Assembly: GCA_947034885.2 (NCBI GenBank) | Contig: OX344750.2 | Coordinates: 43,944,821 to 44,008,820 of the forward strand | From: Thuidium tamariscinum | Lineage: Eukaryota; Streptophyta; Bryopsida; Hypnales; Thuidiaceae | DNA: 64,000 nt | Direction of reading: 5' to 3' | Part shown: positions 47,300-59,144 of the stretch, in pieces | Position numbering within the stretch: the first letter of the stretch is position 1 | How the letters are laid out: each line of letters opens with the position of its first letter | The notes under the pieces: generated by a model | Database searches by the model: none | Told to the model about the DNA's origin: nothing | Seen by the model: only the letters and a program-made list of their open reading frames with translations | Position numbers and translations under genes: made by a program

Positions 47300-49271
47300 G
47301 GTCTTAGCTAGGATGGGTGCAAACCCCGGCTAGCTACGGTAACTAGCGAAAGAGCGTGCACTAGCTGTGTGTGAGCGTACGTGTTAGTACCTGCTAGCAA
47401 GTTAAGGTAAACAGTCCTGTGATCTGGCCCCTTCAATATATTCACTCCCCTTTGCGATCTCAAGCTCTAAGTAAAGAAAACTCACTCTCTATCTGTAACA
47501 ATATCTATCTGTATCAAGCGCAAATGCAGCCAGCCACTTGAAAATTCTGACAGCCTGAAAACCCAGAAGATGAAGTGGAAAATGAATCTCAGGCACCATG
47601 GCCACGGTCCTTTGTAGGACCAAGTCCTGGTAATGGCCTTCAAGCCTCGGTTGTAGGATTCGGAGCAATTGAATCCTCGGTAGTCGGCGATATCCGTAGC
47701 GGCCAAGTGAAAGTCCTGGCGAGACTCGACAAAGACTTTTTGGTGGTGGTGGTTGCACGACGTGCACCCTGGAATTGATTTTACAACAAATAATAAGTTA
47801 TTCATCACAACCGACTGATGTATTGCATCAAAATCGATGAATGTCGACCACAACTCCTCAAGGTTCACAAGCAAAGTCAACAATTAAACTAGCTTACACC
47901 AAATCAACAAGCATGGTCAGGAAAGATCAGTTGTTCAAACATCTCTAGGTCCAGCTCTATTCTAGTTCTAACCTGACCGTACCTCTTCGATCAATCGTCT
48001 TCCACTGAATTGAATCTCATGAATTTGAGTTTTGATGCCAATTCCTGTGCTGTTCGCAAGTTAAGTATGTTCCAGGCCCTTGAGAACTTACTGGTCGAAA
48101 TTGAGATTCATCGGTTGCGATGCAGTGTTGACCTGAAATCTTCAATTAATTTACCAAGACAGGAGGCGACCAACCGCATTCGAATGTATTCCTTAAAAGT
48201 TAGTAATTGATTCGTTATTAGGTCAATAAATTTGATTTCCGCTAACATTCCGATGTTGGAGATTCTCCTTTCAGCTACCTACAGCGACAATTTCGTTAAA
48301 CGGGGCGGTGTTCCTACACTTCGGCACTTTTAGGAACTGACGCAAGAATCCACAACTTTCCAAGATTTTACACCTTGATGCCGGAGTCATATATTTTTGC
48401 CAATTTAACAAAATTGACCATATGGGGTAATGGGGATGACTATGCAGATCTAATGACAAGGTGCATATATCGGCTCTTTAATTTGTTCATTCTTATGAAT
48501 TTGTTATGTTTTGCATGCAGATTGCCAAGAAGAATCATTCATGGACTGGGACTTTAAGTCCGGTATTTGATTCTATCAATGTATCGACCATCCAAAGCAC
48601 AGTACTCATGAGCCACTCCTCATCCATAGCTATCCATTCATAATTATCTTAGAAGTAACGAAATAATCTAACTTTCTACTGTAAGTGCACAGTGGTGTAT
48701 TTGATTATGATTTTAAGGTCAGGTATGACTTAATATGATAATTAAATGAAAATTACTAACTGTTGAATTATCAATCCTATGATGTATATCTTACCGTAAT
48801 TAAATTGTACATAATTTCTATTCAATGAGTCAAACAAGGTACACTATATATGCTTCCCTCCATGCATACCTTTATTAACGGTTGATTTGCCTCCTATCGA
48901 TTCTATTTGCTGATGATCTTAGTTCTTAGAGTCAGTTTTTTAGACTTGAGTACTGAAATGTTAAACCTTTGGTAGACCTTTGAAAATAATCCACCATTTT
49001 TACAAATGTGAGTATATGATCCTATATGTTTCGAAAACTAGTTCTTCACTGTCTGGTTGCAAAATTCTAAGTATCCTTGAGCTTTGTGATTAAATCACAA
49101 ACTCTACAACTCACCCATCAGCCCACCCATTGCTCTACCTGAATAAAACTTGAACCAAATATTTGACATGAACTTATAAACCAAATTCACTAAGAACATC
49201 CTTGCAATGGGCACAAATCTTATGGAATTGGATACACCTTGATGAGTGATGACTCCATGGCCACATCTTCT

Positions 49272-50681
49272 TTAGCTTAATTGCACTTCAACCTGCACAT
49301 CTGCTTCCGTGTCAGCTTCGTGTAGCAATGCATCCAGATCTTCAGCTGGCCAATTTCTTTTCATCAGATTTATAAGCGAGCTTCTGCACAAGTATCCATG
49401 GAAGGTAAATTTGCTCCGCTTGAAAGCCTCCATCTGCTGCTTAAATGGCAAAGTCAGAAACAAATCTTCGACGGCTTGTCCAAAACCCCAAGTGACAAGG
49501 ATGTCATTCTGGGTGCTGGGATGAAGATGACAGTAGAAATACTTCCAACTCTCGAGCAGTAACACTCGCTCTTGAATTCCCAACAGCAGACGTCCGGCGA
49601 CCACGTCTTGGAAAATGGATATCACAAGCTTGCCAAATAGTAGTGAAACCCTTTCTGAAGGTGGTTTTAGAGAATCCACTCTCTGGGCTGCCATAATGAT
49701 CTCATAAAACAACTCCAACTGCAGCAAGCACTCGATGGCTTCTTCAGCCACTTGCGTCTTCAATAAAAGCTCTAGAGCCCAACAAAGTGCCTTGAGTTTC
49801 CCTTCGAAGCCAGAAACTCTCCAAACGTCAATGTCCGTCACCCACTTCTTTCCCAGCGGAAGCCCGAGCGGAAGCAAATTATATCTGGCATGCTTACAAC
49901 AGTCTTCATGGAAACTATCCAGCATTTCCGTTACCTCGTTGCTCACAATGGTGACCACGTTGTTGTCAAAAGCAGATTCGATTTCGGTTTGTCGAATGCT
50001 ACTGAACAAGTCTTCAAACAAAGATCGAGTACTGAGGAAGCTCTCTGAAACTACACTTCCGTTTCCTTTGGGGGGACTCAAAGCAATACGTATGCTGTGC
50101 GCAATCTGGTTACTTAACAATTTCTTACGACAATCCTCGTGACCATGTTCGCCGATCTGCAACCGAGCCTCCAGATCCTCGGCCTGACCACGAGGGAAAT
50201 CTGGGGATGATGAGAACTGTCGAATCCTGAGCTCATCCTCCTCAGACCAAAGTATGGTTGACAAATATCGACAAATGGGGTTCACCAGTTCGATAAACTC
50301 GATCTGAGACGCGACTCGCAGAAGCTCCAGACTGGATTTGACATCCTTGAAGTCTTTGCGGAGAGGCATGTACATTCGGAAAAAGCAGTCAATGTAAGAT
50401 GCAACTTGCAGACCGTGGATGAGTTCCAGACTAAATTCCATCAAAGGCGGTGCATTTGGATTTGTCCATCTTCGACTTAAGCAAGCTTGGAAGTACTTGC
50501 TGTGTTTCTTCAACCGAGTGGAATGCACCTTCAAGACTGCCAAGGGCTCCTGGCTCCGAAGGTCGGTGACTTGCTGTTGGTTGATTGCGTTGGGAACGAG
50601 ACGAATGGAAACATCCTGATTTGCGTTTATGCCGCCGCACCACACTGTCATCGGCGTGGCCGCTTGCTGCTCAGGCTCCAT
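49272..50681 (-). CDS. BTB/POZ domain protein of the plant At3g05675-like type
   Basis: 469 residues in one coding exon. Residues about 12-130 form a BTB-like fold: VWCGGINANQDVSIRL, LKVHSTRLKKHSKYFQACLSRRW, then SYIDCFFRMYMPLR and the helical LELLRVASQIEFIELVNPICRYL. The remaining ~320 residues are helical (WALELLLKTQVAEEAIECLLQL, FYEIIMAAQRV), as in the plant BTB family whose members may act as CUL3 substrate adaptors (known for some BTB proteins, not shown here). The start at 50681 was preferred over the ATG at 50744 because a splice acceptor (TATCCAG/GTTAC, AG at 50705-50704) lies between them, so the upstream 21 codons are probably intron. Upstream UTR exons are likely; one ends with a donor at 51328. 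Confidence 0.78.
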   Translation of the reverse strand: MEPEQQAATPMTVWCGGINANQDVSIRLVPNAINQQQVTDLRSQEPLAVLKVHSTRLKKHSKYFQACLSRRWTNPNAPPLMEFSLELIHGLQVASYIDCFFRMYMPLRKDFKDVKSSLELLRVASQIEFIELVNPICRYLSTILWSEEDELRIRQFSSSPDFPRGQAEDLEARLQIGEHGHEDCRKKLLSNQIAHSIRIALSPPKGNGSVVSESFLSTRSLFEDLFSSIRQTEIESAFDNNVVTIVSNEVTEMLDSFHEDCCKHARYNLLPLGLPLGKKWVTDIDVWRVSGFEGKLKALCWALELLLKTQVAEEAIECLLQLELFYEIIMAAQRVDSLKPPSERVSLLFGKLVISIFQDVVAGRLLLGIQERVLLLESWKYFYCHLHPSTQNDILVTWGFGQAVEDLFLTLPFKQQMEAFKRSKFTFHGYLCRSSLINLMKRNWPAEDLDALLHEADTEADVQVEVQLS

Positions 50682-51537
50682 TTGTGAGGCTTCCGGAAGT
50701 AACCTGGATACAAGGAGCATTCGTACGTACATGGGTGTGATCACAAGTTTTATACAGTGAAGTTTTCTAATAAGTTCAATACATTCAGGATCAGAGTTAG
50801 CTTGCTACATGTGTCCGCACACACAAAAGTAGATTTCAATAGAAAAAGTTCAATGAAAGTGGAATAAAAAGTAGAATATTGGAGCTAATAACATGTTTTT
50901 AACTTAACTTAGAAACATTTAAATATGAAGAACATCGTGAAAAAACAGGTTTTGAATTTCAAAACACCCAAGTATGGATGTCTACCTTATCGTTGTATTC
51001 ATTCAAAAGAATAGCATTCAAAAGAGTAGCCTTCAAGGCCTCTCCCCTTTTTTTCCAGAGTGATGCTTGTCTGGAGCCTAAATCAGTTGGGGTAATAGTT
51101 CTGGCAGCTAGCTCTAGTCTATGCAATCGAGGACATAATTTTGGCCCTTTGAAACCCAGGCACTCTCTGTTTTGATGATTATATTTGACCACAAATTCAC
51201 CAGGAGAACGGCATATCATTGATCAGGCCTGGATTAATTAAATAATATCTATCACACATGTAGTTTGCACTAACTCACTTTCCGACTGTCTTCTACATCA
51301 AGCACAAAAAGAAGGAAAAGTACGTACCACGAGGTAACAAGCTTCTGTGGTGGTGAGCTCACGGAGTCCCTTCGGCCAAAGATCAACTGAAGGATGGACG
51401 CGTGTAAGCGAACCAAGCAAAGGTGGGGTGATCCCCGAGTAATGTAGAGAGACTAACTTGCGAGAGAGAACATTCAACAACAGTGAGTGAAATGATATGA
51501 AATGAAATGGATGAGGAGGGATCGATCAAGCCTCTGC
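50682..51537 (-). other. BTB gene 5' UTR exons and introns
   Basis: Acceptor at 50705-50704 and donor after 51328 (CTCGTG/GTACGT) suggest at least one upstream exon. The frame in 51329-51480 could be untranslated or a short upstream ORF. Exact exon borders between these sites are not resolved. Confidence 0.4.
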
Positions 51538-51545
51538 TCTTATAG
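51538..51545 (-). promoter_or_regulatory. Probable TATA box of the BTB gene
   Basis: The minus strand reads CTATAAGAG, just upstream of the inferred first exon and immediately downstream of the 41-bp repeats. Position and sequence fit a plant TATA box; the transcription start is not known. Confidence 0.4.
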
Positions 51546-51565
51546 AACGAGTCTTCAGTGAATTA

Positions 51566-51740
51566 GATTACTACCGAGGCAACAAGTGTTCTTACAATCT
51601 GAAAAGGATTACTACCGAGGCAACAAGTGCTCTTACAATCTGAAAAGGATTACTACCGAGGCAACAAGTGCTCTTTGTGTTGTGAATTCGGAAGAGGTTT
51701 ATTGTCTTGTAATCTGATTGACTGCCGAGGGAACAAGTGA
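51566..51740. repeat. 41-bp tandem repeats in the BTB promoter
   Basis: GATTACTACCGAGGCAACAA starts at 51566, 51607 and 51648 (period 41). A fourth degenerate copy (TCTGATTGACTGCCGAGGGA) lies near 51714. The array directly abuts the putative TATA box. Confidence 0.9.
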
Positions 51741-52361
51741 CACTTCGAGAATATTAGCGGTAATTGGAATATTCTAGTTTGAAAACTGCCCTAAATAGAT
51801 CGATGTCGGAAGCTGGTGAACCCGAACTGCTTAAATTTAGCTTCAAAGTAATCAAACGATTTAAATCGGAGATCAAACATACAGACACCAGCAACTGAGA
51901 TGTATGCGCCAATTTGCAAATATATCTCATGAATTGCTTTCACACTCATATGGTACCCAAATTGTACATATTTTAGTACATTACATTGCAACCTGTCTCG
52001 AAATCAGTACAAGACCTATCAAAAATCCATTCTAGAGATGGAAGCCACTCGAAACAGCTGACAAGCACGGGAATGAACTCCTGCCATAGCTCGACGTATC
52101 GACAGCTATTCGTGAATTGAAAGAAGAGCAGGGTGTCCATGAAGATAGTGAGCAGGAGCTTTGATGACGGGCATGATTGAGTAAACTACGGCAATCGGCA
52201 AGAGTGAAGTATTTTGGCCAACCGACCTTTGAGATCCAGGAAAGCTAACATTCCAGAATGCTAGGACATTATCCTGTGCGATATTTTCTTTAATGAATAC
52301 AAGCTCAGGATTCGTATAGTATTCCTTCAGCATGTTTATTCTACATCTGTATTCCACTACA
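51741..52361. other. Region between BTB promoter and RPE 3' end
   Basis: Probably BTB upstream sequence and the RPE 3' UTR. No coding frame supported. Confidence 0.4.
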
Positions 52362-54814
52362 TTAGTTAACGCCTTTAAAGAATTCCAAAGAAGACTGAGC
52401 ATCGTCGACGCCTTTCCGAAGAGTGGCGATCACGTGTGCAGGATCCTTGGCCCCAAACACGGCACTGCCTGCAACAATACAGTTGGCTCCTGCATCTGCT
52501 GCTTGCTTAATGGTAGCTGGAGACAAGCCCCCATCGACCTGAAAGAAAGATCCCAGTATACGTATAGCCCAAGTCAGAAATGTTCATACAAATACTCCTC
52601 ACATGGTGACTTAAAGATGTCACTGTCATCTAGACATCTGTTGAAAATCTCTAACCCAAACATAAGTGAAGAACATCGAGAGTGTCCGAATCTCTGGTGC
52701 ATTTGCGAAGTACCTCAATATCAAGGTGAGGAAACTTCCGTCGCAAAGCATTCACCTGTTCAGAAAACCAGAAAGTCGGTGTTGTAAGTGAAGTGACTTT
52801 CTTCAATAAACTGCAATTCTAGAAAGCCATTGTCAACTGCTAATTATAGTTATCAACAAGCTAAAAAGAGGAACAACCTTGTACTATGACACAATGGCAC
52901 AAGTGTCAGTAGAGGTCATTAAGCTCTGAGATATGGAAGAGTTTACAGCACCTTCGGCATTGTCTCGGGCATAAAACTTTGGCCGCCAAAGCCAGGCTCG
53001 ACTGTCATGACAAGCACCATATCCACGGGTTCTTCACTCTCCACCTGCATTTCATGAACATTCTTCAGAACGTGGGGTAACACCAGGAAAGCATAGTTAG
53101 GAGATACACAAAAGACTCACACCTGGAAGGTTTCTAAAACAATGATTGTTTAATAAAGAAATTCACAAACAAAACAAAGAACTTTCGAAATAGTTACAAC
53201 TATACTCGCATACCAAAGGGAAAACTTCTTCAATTGGAGTTCTCGGTCTCAATGCGACTCCTGCACGCATACCACCAGCCTTGATTTTGTGCACTAGCTC
53301 CTGCCAATTATCTGCGCCACATGCACCAAGTCCGAAAGAAAAATGGATTAAATAATGAAGTAAGTATAATCAGACGATAGCTCCAAGCATGCAACAGGAT
53401 AAGGAAAAAGTCCATCTAATTTCAAATACAAGCTTTGTAACTTTCTGAATACCCGTCACGATTAAAGACGCAACACTAACCTTTTGCAACCTCAACATGG
53501 AAAGTGAAGCCTGAAGCGCCGGCCTTGACAAATTCATCCACGTAGTCCATTGGATTGGTCACCATCAAATGGCAGTCCATAAACATTCTGCATGAAAATG
53601 GAAAATAAACTGGACATGAGAAAATGTGCAGTTCCCATGATGATTCGACAACAGTAACATGAATAGTTAGAACCAAAATGAAGGCAGGACACATCCTCTG
53701 TTACTCACTTTGTATGTTTTCTCAAAGATTTTATGACTGGAGCACCAATAGTCAAATTGGGAACATAATGCCTGCACATTAACGGAGAGAATCAATATAT
53801 GAAAATGATAGAGAGTTAAGATTTTACGTTTAAATACCCAAAGCAATAAAAATAAACAGGCGACGGAGAACAAAAACTTATTCTAGGCGCAAAATACCAA
53901 TAACTTGAACTGGTTTGTCAAGTAACATCAGCAGCCTAGAATCTGGCTCTGTTTCCTTACCCATCCTGCACAGGCATCCCACGCAGAGATATGAGTGGCA
54001 TTTCACCCCAACATGATGCACTTCAGGTAGGAACACCCAAAAGCGACCCCTACTAAACCCTAATTACGATGTACATAGAGTACGGAAATGCACACCATCT
54101 GAACAGCAGAACCTGAGGTCAAGTTCTGGTAAGAAATATAGTTCAGACTTTGAAGATTCGCAACTTATTCAGGTCGAAATAATACACGCTGTTCAATTGG
54201 TAACAAGAACATTTAAATTGAAGTCGTTCAAATAGTAGGAACTACGATCGATTGCTTAGCAGTCGCTTTTAGGTATCAGTACCTTAAATTCGCCTAATTC
54301 AACGATTTCACAGAATGATGCATCAATCCGAGAAAACCCTAAGATTAGATCCACCTCAGATTCAAGAACTACATCTCAAAAACCAATCTTGCACCAGCGT
54401 GATTTAAAAACAATTTTTAACACTTGTTAAACAAGTTGAGTATTAACTTCAAAACTGTGAAGAATTGTACTAGACCACACTAGACCCACATCTTACTTTC
54501 CGATTAGGGAGAGCCTGAGGTTGCTTGACATTCTCCGGACGGAACATAAATTTGACCATACACTTGCTGAAATTAATTGTAAGCAAAAAAAACGGAAATT
54601 AATTTACACAGTACAGACCTAAAACTTCGAAAATTCAGCTCCAATTCTCCGATTTCACATTACCCCAAACACGTACCATGATATCCATGTGAAGCCAATC
54701 AGCGCCGCATTCCTGGATGAACTTGGCCTCCGACGCCAAATTGGCGAAGTCAGAGGAGAGCATGGAGGGCGCAATCTTGGCCCCGGGAAGCTTCGTCTCC
54801 ACATTCTCACCCAT
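52362..54814 (-). CDS. RPE: Cytosolic ribulose-phosphate 3-epimerase
   Basis: Interconverts ribulose 5-phosphate and xylulose 5-phosphate in the pentose-phosphate pathway. Eight exons on the minus strand: 54677-54814, 53961-53965 (5 nt), 53709-53771, 53481-53587, 53214-53311, 52952-53044, 52714-52755 and 52362-52538. All are GT-AG and phase-consistent, giving 240 residues, the length of cytosolic plant RPE. Landmarks: [15 protein letters not shown] (13-27), LHMDIMDG with metal ligands H42 and D44, [23 protein letters not shown] with H75, [35 protein letters not shown] with D184, and [11 protein letters not shown]. The microexon supplies GATGG, completing MDG. The usual ALKPGT reads ALRPRT here. 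No transit peptide is evident with this start, so a cytosolic isoform. A 519-bp copy of its 5' end lies at 59466-59984. Confidence 0.94.
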
Positions 54815-55007
54815 TCTTTCTGTCTCTACAATCTCAAATTTCAATACCTCAAAGGCAAATTCGCAAAATCGATCTACGACGTGTCTTGTGGGTTGTACAG
54901 CGCTGATGCTGTAGAGCGATGCAGGATTTGTACTGTGGGGTTTGATGAACACGCGGTGTCGATTTGCTGCACGACGGTGCGAAGTTGGGAGAGACACTTC
55001 CGCCCTT

Positions 55008-56378
55008 TAGGCCCGTTTCACACAGGGACGTCCACAAAAAATGAAACAATGGAACTTAACTGGGAGAGGGGGGCGGCACTGCTCAGATGCTGGCCCCACG
55101 GGACGGCCGCGCCAGCGATCCTTTGATCCGCCTATCCTGAGAATTACTTCGTCGCCCAATTTTCACTTGTTAGTTCGCTAGCAGCGCATTATCTTTTCCC
55201 GTGTCGCCCACAGGACGAAGGGAGCGAGTAAAAATGGGGCGGTAAAACTGGACCAAGCAGCTTAGGGTTTTTTACTTTAGGTTTTTTACTTTACGTTTGT
55301 CAGAACCGAGGGGTGTAGTGCAAAGTAAAACAAATATTTTCAAATGTGTAAAAATAAAAATGATGAGGATTGCAAAAGTTTTGGTAATTTTATCACATGA
55401 ATTGAAATTACTATGAATTTTGGAAGGCATAAAGTGTGCTTGACCAAATGCCAATCTATGGAGTCTTCTAATTTCAATCACGCAAAAAAATACATTTTCA
55501 CTCACTCTTTTCTACTTTTTTGCACACTACTTTGGAACATGTGCCATGAACTTTTGGTCCCAACTTTGAAAACGAGAAAGAAAATCATTCTAGCCTTGGT
55601 TGGAAATACGTCCATCATTAGGTTGGCTATGGGGGGCTGATTGGTTATAGGTGGTTCTACCTTAAAAGCATCTTTTCCTAAATTTGAAACAAATGTTTGG
55701 ATTAATCATTAGGATATATCTTTCAGTACTTGTAAGAAGGGAGTTGAACAATGTATTTTTATTTTCAATTTAATGAGTACACATTTAGCCACTTACTTAG
55801 GGTTGAACCCAATCTGGCTCTTCTATGTATGGAATTAATTAAAAGAAAACTTATCAAGCTCCATTGTAATCCATGATTCATTTTTCCAAAATTCAAGTGT
55901 CTATTCACATCCCCTATTAGATGCTTGAAAATGCCTACTTGCTTTTAGAGCCCTCACCTATAGAATGACTAGTTTAGGAATTTTTAATTTTAGGTATTAT
56001 ACTAAACTTGAAGGAGGTGAAACGTCTTAAAATATTTGCCAGTACATTATTGTTGGAGGACATATAGAAATGACCTCTAGCACAAGGTGATTCATATTCT
56101 GGGGAGTTTTGTGGAATTAGTTATTAAATTTGAAGTTCAAATGCCATAGGGCTCTAAGAACGACCACCTCCAAAATGGCCTTGAATCATCAATAATGTAG
56201 ACATAACAAAGTAGCTGTGAAATAAATGTTCACTCCATAAAAATAAATATAAAATTGTGAGCAATAGAAGTACTAACATAAAAATTCCCAAAATTGAATT
56301 CTTCTACTTTCCTAACAAAAAAGGGCTTCTACACCAAATATTACTATAGTAAAAAGATTAGTCTGACTCAGATGAAGT
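55008..56378. other. RPE promoter side and AT-rich intergenic DNA
   Basis: 55008-55260 is GC-richer and probably belongs to the RPE promoter. The remainder is AT-rich with no supported gene. GGTGGTTCTACCTTAAAAG near 55651 faintly resembles the end of the AGGTGGGTACAC MITE. Confidence 0.35.
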
Positions 56379-58339
56379 CTATCCAACATGGGCGTCAACA
56401 TGATCTACCCCCATATCTCTAAGCCGTTTTCTATGAAATAAAGATCTTGCTATGGCATCTCGGTGCATACATAGTTGTTCTCTTGTGGACAATGGAGTTG
56501 AATTCCAACCAGGAATTTTGCCTTCATCCATTGCACAATTGTTGAATTCAATAAGCATTATTGTTACTGTTTGAGCTTCCAAAAGTGTATGAAATGCCGT
56601 TGCAGCTTCTTGAGATGTTCCTGCATTTCCTTGAAGTTTAGCTTGACTTTCTCGAACCCATAAGTCATTGAAATTGTCATTATGCAAAATAGTCAAATTA
56701 TGCAAAATTAAGCAAGCTGTAACATGAATGGGAACATTCTTCAATTCACAATCCATTCTTTTCAAGAGGATTCACCACTGCAATTTTAGTATTCCAAAAG
56801 CTCGCTTGACACACATTCGGGAACTTGATTGTATGAAATTCCAATGTTCTTGTTCTCGACTAAATCCATCCTTACTGCCAATGAAAGGTGTAAACATCCA
56901 TGGACGAGGTTGGTAAGCAACATCTCCTAGTAGTGCATATGGATTTAGTAGCCCTTGCATACAATGTTTCCCTATTTTTGATTTACTAAACAAATTGAAA
57001 TCATGAATACTACCACACCATCCTATGTCATAATCCCAAAAGCAACATGAGTGATCTACAATACCTTGTAGTAAAACTGAGTGGAACCCTTTTCTGGGTT
57101 GTTGCAAGAAACACCGTCCATTTTCCGTAGCGTTTTGGAAATGGACGCTGTTTTCTTTAGGAGTACTATTTAATTAGAAAATAAACTTTAAAAAAACATG
57201 AAAAATATGTCTAATGTATAAGACCTGAAGAAGGAGGTGTCCTATGAAGGAAAATCTTAGGAAAATTCTCCAAGTAGGAGAACTAGAAAAGTGGAAAATC
57301 TCATGAAAATGGGCGTATTTACATTTTTAATTTGTAAAAAATAGGAAAAGTTATTTTCCTTGAATCTAAAAATTGTCCATTTGGGAAGAGTTGATGGTGA
57401 TGATATTTCATCAAAAAAATAATCTCAACTTTATTATCAATGGTCAGAAATTGCGTGCAATGAGAGTGCTGTTTGCACGCATGTGGAGGACATAAAATAA
57501 TGTATTTTTAGATTCCCTTCAATTGGAATATGCTTTCCTACTATGCAAATGCACCATGAAAATTTCAACTTTAGATCATTAAATTTGGGTACTCCTAACG
57601 TAGTAAAAAACCCTAAACCTCACTTTGTGACAAATTAACAAAATATAATTTTAAATATAATTTTTTTTAATTTCTGAAAAATAAGGGATGGAAAAATCAT
57701 CAAGTTAGAGAGTTTCAATAATTATTTCATATTCTTGAATATTTTAATTCAAAAGTTATAGCAAGAAAGAACAACGTCACTCCAATTGTGACGGAGAATA
57801 GGACCGGTGTTTCTTGCAACCACCCTTCTACAATAATAATCTGTTGCATGCTCAACAGGAGCAATGATAGGAATGTGACTTCCATCTATTGCTCCAACAA
57901 TGTAAGGAATTCCATGGAGTGATTCAAAATGTTAGCTAATGTCTTGTAATCGAGATGGAGAAGGCCATCGAATGAAGACATCTCTACAATGTTTTTTTAG
58001 TGCATGGCAAAATTCTAAAACAATTTTGTGTGTAGTGGATATACCTACTCTAAAATTATCAGCTACCATATATAAAAGTGATCCAAATGCTAACCGAGTG
58101 AGAGCAATAGCAACCTTTGTATCAACGGGAACAACCTTTCTCCACTTTGAGTATTTTTTGAATATAGAGGGCGCTAATTGTTGACATAGGAAATTGAAAG
58201 TTTCTTTAGTCATCCTAAAACAATGTTTGAAGATTATATTACTATAAGATGCCACTAAGTTGAAGTCAGAGTATCTTGGGTCCCTATTGTAAGATTGAAT
58301 CCTTCCTAGCTCTGATCCACCTCTATCCTTTTGAAGCAC
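56379..58339 (-). pseudogene. Broken PIF/Harbinger (HARBI1-like) transposase
   Basis: Remains of a DDE nuclease of the PIF/Harbinger superfamily on the minus strand. The N-terminal part (57932-58339) has LCQQLAP, VAIALTRLAFG and ISTTHKI-type helices. 57831-57931 continues with GIPYIVGAIDGSHIPI, which holds the first catalytic Asp. Then comes a 735-bp insertion. 56379-57107 resumes with KGFHSVLLQGIVDH, GDVAYQPRPWM (second Asp) and RMCVKRAFGILK, then LKNVP and CLILHN. Lesions: TAA at 57932-57934, TGA at 56772-56774, the insertion at 57108-57830, and Lys where the family has the third acidic residue (VERAFG in relatives). No adjacent MYB-like partner gene or terminal repeats were identified. It cannot encode a full enzyme. 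Confidence 0.88.
57096..57830 (-). mobile_element. 735-bp inverted-repeat element, copy 2, inside HARBI1
   Basis: Ends GGGTTGTTGCAAGAAACACC (left) and GGTGTTTCTTGCAACCACCC (right). It interrupts the transposase frame exactly where DYYCRKGFHS would otherwise be continuous, and TTCT is present on both sides (a 3-4-bp duplication). It is a reverse-oriented relative of 42194-42929: both share the terminal 20 bp and blocks such as GTACTATTTAATTAG/AAATATG-like tracts and TTTTACAAATTAAAA-TGT. No coding frame. Non-autonomous; superfamily unknown. Confidence 0.8.
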
Positions 58340-59144
58340 TAAAAACTGTAAAATTAAGTAGGACTTAGAGCATTTTGATTCAAATTTGTGATGACCTCTA
58401 CATTAGGAGTTTTTGTACAAAATAGCACTATTAAAGAAGAGAATTGTATGATTAACATAGCCGCTAGTTTTTTTTTATATGGATCCATTTTTTAAGGACA
58501 ACACTAGAGTAGTCAAAGTAGTATTCTGAAAAATTCTTGTAAAGGGAGTCAAATAAATCCTAAACCAAAACTTGAATTACAAATGATTTGAAACGTTTTA
58601 CTTGTGTTTCTAAAAAAACTTTATTGTAATTTAAGAGTTTCACTTCTTTCTATAATTACTTAATTATAGTTTTGAAGTTAGAGTTTATAGTTTAAAAGTT
58701 AGAGTTTATAATTTTAAAATTAGAGTTTATAATTTTAAAATTAGAATTTATAATTTTAAAATTAGAGTTTATAATTTTAAAATTAGAGTTTATAATTTTA
58801 TATAGTATTGTTCTTAATATTTATGTATACATTCATCAAATAACTTAGGATTACTTTTGGTGTGTTTTTTGATTAGCATATATAATATGTATGCATCAAA
58901 TAATTTAGGATTATCATAGGTGTGTATTTAAGAGTTTGTTTAAAACATTTATCAAATATCTTTAAAAAGTTTGTCTACTAATTTTGCACCCTACATCAAA
59001 GAAAGCTCTTCTAAAATAAAATGTCCACCTCTACATTACAATGTTTTAAATTGTGATGTTTGTCATGAACATCCCCAAAATTAATTAGGATTTTCAATTT
59101 TTTCAATTTATAAAATTTCCTAAACCTTTGAAAACTTATGCACA
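58340..59144. other. AT-rich DNA with a 21-bp tandem repeat
   Basis: 58676-58800 holds about six copies of a 21-bp unit (ATTAGAGTTTATAATTTTAAA). The rest is AT-rich and without genes. Confidence 0.75.

Larger units (their letters stand above)
44280..48330. repeat. Tandem segmental duplication carrying two RING genes
   Basis: Unit 1 (about 44280-46080) and unit 2 (about 46600-48330) align over the RING gene, its 5' flank (shared CACGGTCCTTTGTAG, CTCAAGCCTCGGTTGT and AATCCTCGGTAGTCGG blocks) and its 3' flank (shared TTGCAACTCACGAGCTAGCT and GATTGCCGAGGCGGTAGTAA). The coding parts are far better conserved than the flanks, which suggests purifying selection or conversion on both genes. About 46080-46600 and 48330-49271 hold no gene. 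Confidence 0.85.

Noticed and set aside
47482..47883. Minus-strand 133-codon frame upstream of RING copy 2
   Set aside because: The homologous part of unit 1 is interrupted and out of frame, so it is better read as 5' untranslated sequence.
50682..50744. Upstream ATG for the BTB protein
   Set aside because: A splice acceptor lies between this ATG and the next Met, so these codons are probably intron.
54689..55126. Plus-strand frames across RPE exon 1 and its copy
   Set aside because: Antisense shadows of RPE exon 1. No domain, and not maintained outside the duplicated block.
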